A stretch of 64,000 nt of DNA from contig CP099841.1 of NCBI GenBank assembly GCA_030062745.1, positions 18,417,398 through 18,481,397 of the forward strand, written 5' to 3'. The notes beneath the pieces are model-generated. The model saw only the letters and a program-made list of their open reading frames with translations, was not told where the DNA came from and ran no database searches. Shown piece after piece: positions 57,764-64,000 of this stretch. The translations under genes were made by a program, and so were the position numbers. Source of the DNA: Capitulum mitella. Lineage: Eukaryota > Arthropoda > Thecostraca > Pollicipedomorpha > Pollicipedidae. Each line of letters starts with the position of its first letter. Position 1 is the first letter of the stretch.

Positions 57764-59346
57764 TGGTACATCCATCAGTTATGCCCGAATGACGTTGGCT
57801 GATTATGTTCAAGCGGTAATCTTACGTAGAACGAAAGTCCTTTCGTAAAGTTCCCATCTGTCGGCGACAATCGCTATTTTCGTTATTTTTCTTTGACCTC
57901 AAATGCTTCAGACCTCAAAAATTTCCGGCAGATTTTCGACTTTTCTGCGTCATTCGACGCGTTATTCTGTTACCATAAGTGTCACAAAGTAGCAGCGACC
58001 AGTTCCGATCCGTTCTACAGACCTTCGACAAAAACAGTTGGGTGGCACAAAAGTGTCCCCTTTCCAGTGCGCGTGTTAAGCGACCTCATAAAGTTTTCCT
58101 TGGCAGACTCTCACCACCGTAGGTATCATGATTCTTCAGGTCTTCAGGAGCATTACTCCTTTGTCACTCGTCGCAGCCCAGTCCAAATCCTGAGTGGTTC
58201 AGCTTCTTGTTGTTTCCCCCTTGATACCATACGCGCCGTTTTGTATGCTTCTGTTGAGACCCGGATCCCACAGTTATTTTGATATCTTAACACGGCTCCG
58301 TGGCATTGGCTGGGAAGTAATTGTCAACACCCTCCTTGGTCCCAATCAACAATTTGAGAAAATGATGTCGGAATGTCTTATTCAAATTAAGTCGTCCGCA
58401 TCTGCATAATGTGCATATAGGTTTATCTGTGTATCAATATATGTGCAGTCGATCCCGCTTTTCGCGAGGTTTATGTACTGGGCCTCCTTCCCCGCGAACA
58501 AGACGAATCCGCGAATCCCCATGTACCTGTACCCCAGAACCACTATTTTTACTGTTGAAGTGATTCCCATTACCTACACGGGACCAGTAAATGCATTTTA
58601 AGGCATGGCTATGCAATAATAATTCCTGGAAAATTCCGCAGATAAATATATACATTATTATGCAAGTCTTGCTGAGTACAATGTACAGTGCTCGTCGATC
58701 CGATGACCAACAGTAACTGTGCACCATAACCATAACGAAAAACATTTTCACCGGAAACATGGAAGCAGTATGAACCGCTAAGAACAACTTCCCTTGTGAA
58801 AAATGCAGGAGATATCCTGTTGATTTTGAAATAAATACCCCAAAAATGCGCCAATACACGGACCCGCGAGTGGAGAAGTTATCTGTATGCCAGCATTATC
58901 CAGAAAAAATGACCATAGCTGCGTAATAATATATACTAATGACATATACTCGTAAAGGAAGCAGGTTATTTTTGATACATCGCTTGCTGAATGACACAAT
59001 AGGCAGAGCGTTTATGATCTTTTTCGATGTTTTTGAATGATGCATGTGATGGATAAATGTGCATGCATTACTTCGTAGAAGTGAGTGTATCAATCAAAGC
59101 CGAAACAAAGTTTCAACGAGAAATTTCCGGAGCGCCAGCATCGTTTTTGACTAGCTGTGCGTGTCTGAGCCGTGCTCCTGAAATCTGATTTCATGCCTTC
59201 TGATGCACAGCGTCGGCAGTACTGACGACTTATGCGTTCCTATATTTAGTTACATGTACACTTCATTTTATACTCACGAAATCCCGCTGGAGCAATGCAC
59301 ATCTTCGATTCTCTTCCTTTCCAACCTCGTGATCTCGTCTCCACAG

Positions 59347-59571
59347 CGGGCGGCCATCTGCTTTACGAACCAGTTCAACACAGCGCAGGCGAACCAGTAC
59401 TTCGTACTGACCCAGCTGCCGGGCGAGGCGGTCCGACTGCAGGGGAACGCGTTCGGCGACCTCGTCACTGACTCCGTGCTGCCGCTCTTCCTCAAGCCGG
59501 GCGGCGACGAGAGCTGTTCGATGAACTCGCTGGCCACACTGGCAGCGTCCGGCACGTTCGACCTCAGCCAG
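59347..59571 (+). CDS. Gene B exon 2: first part of the ectodomain
   Basis: Seventy-five codons in phase 0 on both sides, from acceptor CTCCACAG|CGG to donor CAG|GTGAGC. The translation (RAAICFTNQF ... FDLSQ) is balanced, with hydrophobic-polar alternation (YFVLTQLPGEAVRLQG) suggesting beta strands, and two cysteines (full-protein 87 and 139). GC3 is far above the surrounding intron. It joins in frame to both neighbours. I do not recognise the domain. The donor of this exon is the first unit of the minisatellite that follows. Confidence 0.65.
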
Positions 59572-59818
59572 GTGAGCCCATCGCAGTCGGGCGAGCTAAT
59601 TCCAGTTCGGTGAGCTCACTTCAGTCAGTTGAGGTAATCTCAGTCAGGCGAGCCCGTCTTAGTTAGATGAGCTTATTTCAATCGGGTGAGCTCATCTCAG
59701 TCGGGGCGTTTTAGTTACGTAAGTTCATTTCAGTAGGGTGAGCTCACTTCAGTCAATGGGCCCAATAGCAGTCAGTATAGCTCATCTTAGTCAGATGAGC
59801 TAATATGTGTCAGGTGAC
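59562..59818 (+). repeat. Splice-donor-like minisatellite, part 1
   Basis: About 13 units of roughly 20 bp with consensus near CTCAGTCAGGTGAGCYCAT, starting with the real donor of gene B exon 2 (CTCAGCCAGGTGAGCCCAT) and running into the intron. Many units retain the CAG-GTGAG type donor core with substitutions. Confidence 0.85.
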
Positions 59819-59821
59819 ACA

Positions 59822-60061
59822 GATGAAAAAAATTGGACTATCATCCTTGTCGTATGTGTTATTATTTACACAACGTTTCGGTCAGTTAGCTCTCCAGCCG
59901 TCGTCAGGTGTTAATTTGTCAGGTGTTGATTGGTCCTGAGAAGGGCCGGCTAGGTTTTCGCTGTTAGCCATGTAGACGTCGCCGGAGAACTAACACACCG
60001 AAACGCTGTGTAAATAATAACAGACAAGACGAGGAGGAGGGTCCGAAAAATTCCTCCATCC
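59822..60061. mobile_element. MITE with ~85-90-bp inverted arms
   Basis: The left arm 59822-59905 and right arm about 59970-60061 are inverted copies at about 75-80 percent identity. Shared words are GTTATTATTTACACARCG (59859; complement at 60004-60021) and GTTTCGGT (59875; complement at 59998-60005). There is no coding capacity. It is inserted into the donor-like minisatellite, which continues on the other side. Confidence 0.65.
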
Positions 60062-60099
60062 ATACTACCGACACCTCGTCTCAACCATTCCGCAAAATT

Positions 60100-60485
60100 C
60101 TGAGTCAGGTGAGTTCAGTCATACTTTGGTAAGCATCTCAGTCGGGCGAGGTGATTTCAGTCAAGCGAGCTCATGTCAGCCAGGTGAGGACATCTCAGTC
60201 AGTTGAGTTCATTCCAGTCGGGTAAGCTCATTTCAGTTACATGAGCCCATCTCAGTCAGGTGAACACGTCTCAGCAAGTTGAGCCCATCTAAGACAGTTA
60301 GCCTGATTTCGGTCAGGTGAACAAATCTCGATCTCATGAGCCCATTTCAGTCACGTGAGCCCATCTTAGCCGGGCGATGTCATCTCAGCCAGGTGTGCCC
60401 ATCTCAGGTGAACAGCTCTCATTCGGGCGGATTCATCTCGGTTGAGCTAACATCAGTCAGGTGAGTCGATCTCGGTCAGATGAGC
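60100..60485 (+). repeat. Splice-donor-like minisatellite, part 2
   Basis: Continuation of the 20-bp array on the far side of the MITE, about 19 units, for example TCAGTCAGGTGAACACGTC and TCAGCCAGGTGTGCCCATC. Together the two parts have about 32 units in intron 2 of gene B. Confidence 0.85.
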
Positions 60486-60489
60486 ACCT

Positions 60490-61427
60490 GTGTCTCCGTC
60501 CACTCTGCACCTTGGTTTGGCAACGTCGTGACTTCCGACCTTCCAGGAAACGAGTGAGTCTCCCGTGAAGCGCGTCGGGCTGGAACTTCGTTCCTTCTGG
60601 CCCACCCAAGCTAGCCAGCCGAATGATCGATGGCCTTTCCTCGGTTTTACTGTGCACAGCCTTAGCTCTGGTCAGGCCTCCTGTTTTTGACGTTTCTTTT
60701 GTGTAGTAATAGTGTGTATATTCTTCTACTGGTGTCCGTATGCCGTATGCTGTCTTTGTGCGCTGTCATGTCAGTCGTGAAGCTGTGGAAACATCTTTTC
60801 CAAGAAAAAATATTTTGCTTTTATATTGCGTGGATGTCTAAATCTTGTATGTCAAAAACAGCCGTGATCAAACTTAGCTAGCCTACTTCATACATCCTGA
60901 ATGCTTCGTCCTGAAGACTTCGAGACTAGCCGAATAAATCACTGAAGTCGAAAGAAGCTCATTTTGTCCCCTGCCAAACGTCATCTCTCATTTAGACCAC
61001 TCGAAAGCGGTATTCTGAGCTCTTCACACCGTTCAGTGTGATTGTACTGGGACTGTTTTTCGACATCGTCATTTGCATAGTGAAGGAACTGCTAGCAAGA
61101 CTGCGCTTCCCAGAAAGATTACGATGTTATGCTTCCCAGCACAGCCAGAAAAGATCCTACAGCTTAACGTATGACACTTAACATGAGTCACATGTCTGTG
61201 AAAATGAGGATGCCAACTCCTGTCTCTAATGATGGCACATTAGTGAGGGACGCCACGCCCTCCCACGGACCTTCCACCCCATGCTCGCAGATGCGTCCCC
61301 GTGGTATGTGGCCTGAGTCGATGGGCACCCGACTGGTGCGACCTGTGCCCGACATTTCCCATCCCGTCCTGCGGGCAGAGCAGCCCCAGTAGCCAACACG
61401 TCATGCGTGATCTCGGCATTTCGGCAG
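60490..61427 (+). other. Distal part of intron 2 of gene B
   Basis: Unique-looking sequence without supported exons. It ends at the acceptor TCTCGGCATTTCGGCAG. Confidence 0.45.
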
Positions 61428-61553
61428 ATGGAGTACACGGCGACACTACCTACCACATTCTCGCTAACCAACGGCGGCACCGACCTAAATGGCATGAACA
61501 TCTCCGTCAACAACCTGGCGAACGGATGCTGCACCATCATGAGGATACTGTGA
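61428..61553 (+). CDS. Gene B exon 3: C-terminal part of the ectodomain
   Basis: Forty-one codons and TGA, entered in phase 0 after CATTTCGGCAG. The translation begins MEYTATLPTTFSL and ends CCTIMRIL. It is rich in Thr, Asn and hydrophobic residues, with a sequon NIS (Asn181) and a CC pair (191-192), giving four ectodomain cysteines in all. Because the exon starts with ATG and is short, the boundary is less certain than for exon 2; an alternative is that the gene ends elsewhere. No AATAAA follows closely. Confidence 0.5.
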   Translation: MEYTATLPTTFSLTNGGTDLNGMNISVNNLANGCCTIMRIL

Positions 61554-61559
61554 AGGTCG

Positions 61560-62235
61560 GTTTGTCGTGTGTTTGGCCGGCTGTGTGACTGCGATCTGAA
61601 GACGGAGTGGGCGTGCTTGAGCCGTGCGGTACGAAGAAAAATAGCTCAATTGTGCGCGGTTGTTGGAGATGGCTGTCGCTCGATTCTGTCGGACGTATAG
61701 ACGAAAAGCCAAATGCGCCGTTCCTAGTTGTTACGCTGGTGTACACACCGCAATGAGTTCTGGTGTTTCGAAGGGCATTACACTCATTTCTGACAGATGC
61801 TTGCTGTGCTGCGTGACAAAAGGATGCTTTCGTGCTGAGCTCCATAACATCATTTCGGCTTCCAAGCTTCCGTAAGTATTCTGATGCGGAAACAGTCGTG
61901 TGAATTCGACATCGGGGCGATGTCATCAACAAAACACGGTATCCATCGCCTCAGCAACAGGCAAATATTCATCTCCGAGCACCGAAGATTGAAGATACGC
62001 TGGAAAAGTGTGACGGCAGTGGCCAGAGGAAAAGAACAGGAACCATACTCGTGCACACGTGAGACGACAGAGCTCCCCGTGCGAACAGAACCGTTGGCCA
62101 TCCGACTGTTGTCCTGCGAGAGCGGCAGACGCAAGTGCGGCACAATTAAACCACTCTCAGTGGCCGAAATATTTGTTATTACCGTAGTTGACACGAGACA
62201 ACCGACAATGACGATCACATAATTAATTAATGTAA
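61560..62235. other. Interval between genes B and C (convergent)
   Basis: The two genes point toward each other, so this 0.7 kb should hold both 3' UTRs. No canonical AATAAA was seen on either strand within it. No further gene was found. Confidence 0.4.
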
Positions 62236-62237
62236 AG

Positions 62238-62808
62238 CTATGGCGCGTCGCGAAAGTTCATCTGAGATTGCCCCCCTCGCTGGGCGAAGCGTTTTCGCTT
62301 CTCACGTCGACGCATCTCTGCTCTCTTCCTCCGGTCCCGCTTCCTTTTCTTTTTCCGCCGGCTGCTGCGCTGTTTGATCTCGCATCGGCACCCACTGCGT
62401 ATTCGGATGTAGTCTAGCACTTTGCTGCCGTCCACATCGACCAACAACGCGTACGAGTGCGAGTACTCCTGCACGCAGCGGAAGCGATGCCGCAAGTGGC
62501 GGCGCACCAGCGCCTTCTCCTCGTCAGTCTGCGCGCGGCACGAGCGCTCGAAGAAAGTCTGGTTGAAGCCGGCGTCGAAGTGGAGGATGCCCAGGCTACC
62601 GTCGAGACGCGTGCCGGCGAGCGGCCTCGTGACCTCCTCCACGGTCGGGCAGCAGACAGTGAAGTCCGGGTCGGCGTAGCGGCGCGGGAAGTCCTCCAGC
62701 TCGGCGTCCTCGGAGGAGCCTTGCAGGTCGGCCGGCAGCGGCAGCGGCTCGGCCGGCAGCCGGTGGCGCCGGTGCTGGCCCTGGCGTCGCGGCCGCGCCG
62801 CTGAGTGC
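62238..62808 (-). CDS. Gene C last exon: neurotrophin/Spatzle-like cystine-knot ligand
   Basis: The frame is open from the - strand acceptor (CTAAC branch-point-like, CCTCCCGTCGGCAG|G) to TAG at 62238. It encodes about 189 residues. A basic stretch with RRHR near the start fits a furin-type pro-domain cleavage. The core then has CC, FNQTFFERSC, RFRCVQEYSHSY, VDVDGSKVLDYIRIRSGCRC: the spacing and the FFE..C and IRI..xCxC ends match the growth-factor fold of neurotrophins and arthropod Spatzle proteins (secreted ligands of Trk/p75 or Toll-type receptors). The third cysteine of the usual six-cysteine knot is missing, while an extra cysteine adjoins the first. A 44-residue tail is about half Arg/Lys. 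Signal peptide and 5' exons are not identified. Confidence 0.75.
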
Positions 62809-62882
62809 CTGCCGACGGGAGGACATGTTAGAGGACCACCGGTCAGCTGCCGCAGCCTGCCGGCGGGAGGAAACATCAGAGA
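62807..62882 (-). repeat. 48-bp tandem duplication carrying two in-frame acceptors
   Basis: GCCTGCCGACGGGAGGACAT (62807) and GCCTGCCGGCGGGAGGAAAC (62855) begin two copies 48 bp apart. On the - strand each ends in a pyrimidine-rich CCTCCCGYCGGCAG, so both offer a 3' splice site, and 48 is a multiple of three. The upstream one would add 16 residues to gene C. A third partial copy starts at 62911. Confidence 0.7.
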
Positions 62883-63239
62883 CTTAAACGCCCGGGTCGC
62901 ACCGTCGATAGCCTGCCGACAGGCCAGCGTGGTGCCAGTGCGCCTGACGTCGGAGCTGCACTGCTGAGTGCCGAACACAATAACCCACCAATCCTCCGTA
63001 AAAACATCGCAGGCCACGGACTTCTGTGAGTCCAGGGGAGCTGTTCCCCACGGATTCTGATTCTGTGCTTCAGCCTGGCAAGCTATTTCGATGAAACTAC
63101 TACAACGAAAAAGAACGGGGAGGAACTAATTGCCTGCTTGTGAGATACAGCACGCATCCTCCCGGCCTCATGCTCAGTCTTGACCGAGATGTCTCGTCAG
63201 GCGTTAGTCAGTCGGTCAATCGGTCGTGTGAGTGAAAAC

Positions 63240-63960
63240 TAGCGCAGAGACGCTGCGTCATTTTCGTCCTTCGGCCGGGCGGCTCGATTTCGGCGACCGC
63301 CCGCCGCGCGCCAGGCTCATCATGTTGCAGGCGCCTCTGCGCCGCTGATGGTTTGTTTGTGACCGATCGAGAGCAGGAAAGTCTGCCCGAAACGACGCCC
63401 GAGGGACACTACCCAGGGGAAACTACGCCGGCGAGACCGCCGACGGAAGTCATCCGACGCCCTGTCCTCGTGGGGGCCGCGGTCGGCCGCGCGTGGGCGG
63501 ACTCGAATAACCGTCGCCGCCGACGCGTCGCCGCGGCGAGGGGGCGACGCGCATCACGCGCACACCACGCGCGCAGCCGCCCAGGAGCAAACAGGTCGGG
63601 TGGAAGTGCCGCTTCTGCGTACGTGCCATCACACTCTGGCACGCGCAATCTGACCGGTAACGACCGCGCCGGCCCGGGGCGCTGCGCCCGCCGAGTCCTC
63701 TCCGCTGCCGAGACAAATAACGTCCGGCCGGCCGGCGATCAGTTACCGGGGGCTGCGGTCTCCGGGGCCGGCCCCGCCGCCGGCGCTGGAGGCGTCTCGT
63801 CGCGGCGGGGGGGGCCCGGGACACGAGCGGCGGCTCGGGCGAAATGTCACGGAGGAGAGCGGCGATCGAGCGGCCTGGCTCCCGCGCCCATGATGACGTC
63901 AGTCCGGCTGGACCGGAGGACATTGCAAGAACGGCGAACATGTTCGAGCGCCGCCGTGGA
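63240..63960. promoter_or_regulatory. CpG island with CRE at window end
   Basis: GC- and CpG-rich block with frames open on both strands and a perfect TGACGTCA at 63894-63901. It may be the promoter of gene C (to its right or within it) or of another gene beyond the window. No exon could be supported. Confidence 0.35.
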
Positions 63961-64000
63961 TCTATCGAAAAGGTTTTTATGACGACTGAAATAGGTACTG

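Larger units (their letters stand above)
55656..59346 (+). other. Intron 1 of gene B
   Basis: GT-AG phase-0 intron of 3.7 kb. It contains a (TA)n run and a 154-bp tandem repeat (annotated separately), and between 56560 and 57130 dispersed-repeat-like text with AAGGTCA words. No further exon was found. Confidence 0.55.

Noticed and set aside
59822..60061. A hammerhead-ribozyme-like CTGACGA ... GAAAC motif on the - strand of the MITE left arm
   Set aside because: The two core words are in the right order, but the bases between them do not form the stem II pairing a hammerhead needs next to the core, and no stem I/III closure was found.
63353..63982. 209-codon + strand ORF at the window end
   Set aside because: It is in a CpG island with overlapping open frames on the - strand, low-complexity Arg/Ala/Gly content and no domain.

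Overview
The window is eukaryotic nuclear DNA from an invertebrate, most likely an arthropod and possibly a crustacean. The evidence is genes split by GT-AG introns of 1.5 to 3.7 kb, very GC-rich coding exons in an otherwise mixed, repeat-rich background, long (TA)n microsatellites, several short inverted-repeat elements, a tRNA-like SINE, a Ty3/gypsy element, and a cystine-knot exon of the neurotrophin/Spatzle type. There is no operon structure, CRISPR array or prokaryotic gene set. Species assignment is inference only.

Three host genes can be supported. (A) A + strand gene of three coding exons (32319-32440, 35842-37588, 39052-39246) joins in phase to a 687-residue protein with no signal peptide. 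It has a disordered acidic/Ser/Arg/Pro-rich body, three related short segments, an RVTF motif and one C-terminal membrane span; I do not recognise the family. (B) A + strand gene (exons 55410-55655, 59347-59571, 61428-61553) joins in phase 0 to a 198-residue type II membrane protein with a poly-threonine stalk and a small four-cysteine ectodomain; also unrecognised. (C) On the - strand, 62238-62808 is the 3' coding exon of a secreted neurotrophin/Spatzle-like ligand with an unusual cysteine pattern and a very basic tail. Its 5' exons are not identified.

Layout. 0-16.3 kb has no supported gene; it holds CpG-rich blocks, a 21-bp minisatellite (1.9-2.5 kb) and a large fold-back element (7.9-8.75 kb). 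At 16.3 kb a CpG island ends in a possible short first coding exon. 17-20 kb has an inverted-repeat element and a broken unidentified coding region on the - strand (18.6-19.5 kb). 20-32 kb is gene-poor. 32-40 kb is gene A. 40-48.5 kb holds a SINE, a terminal-inverted-repeat element, a nested minisatellite, an isolated LTR, a 325-bp degenerate tandem repeat and a MITE. 48.7-52.9 kb is a decayed Ty3/gypsy retrotransposon on the - strand (LTR, gag, protease, RT, RNase H, integrase with its core missing). 55-61.6 kb is gene B, whose introns carry a 154-bp repeat rich in nuclear-receptor half-sites and a minisatellite built from a splice-donor-like unit. 62-64 kb is gene C and a CpG island.

The genes show no evident shared pathway: B and C are probably extracellular-facing, and A is probably anchored in an internal membrane. 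The most unusual observations are the donor-like minisatellite that starts at a real exon boundary, duplicated in-frame acceptors in gene C, the unknown protein of gene A with its in-frame uORF, and the fold-back element capped by TA microsatellites.
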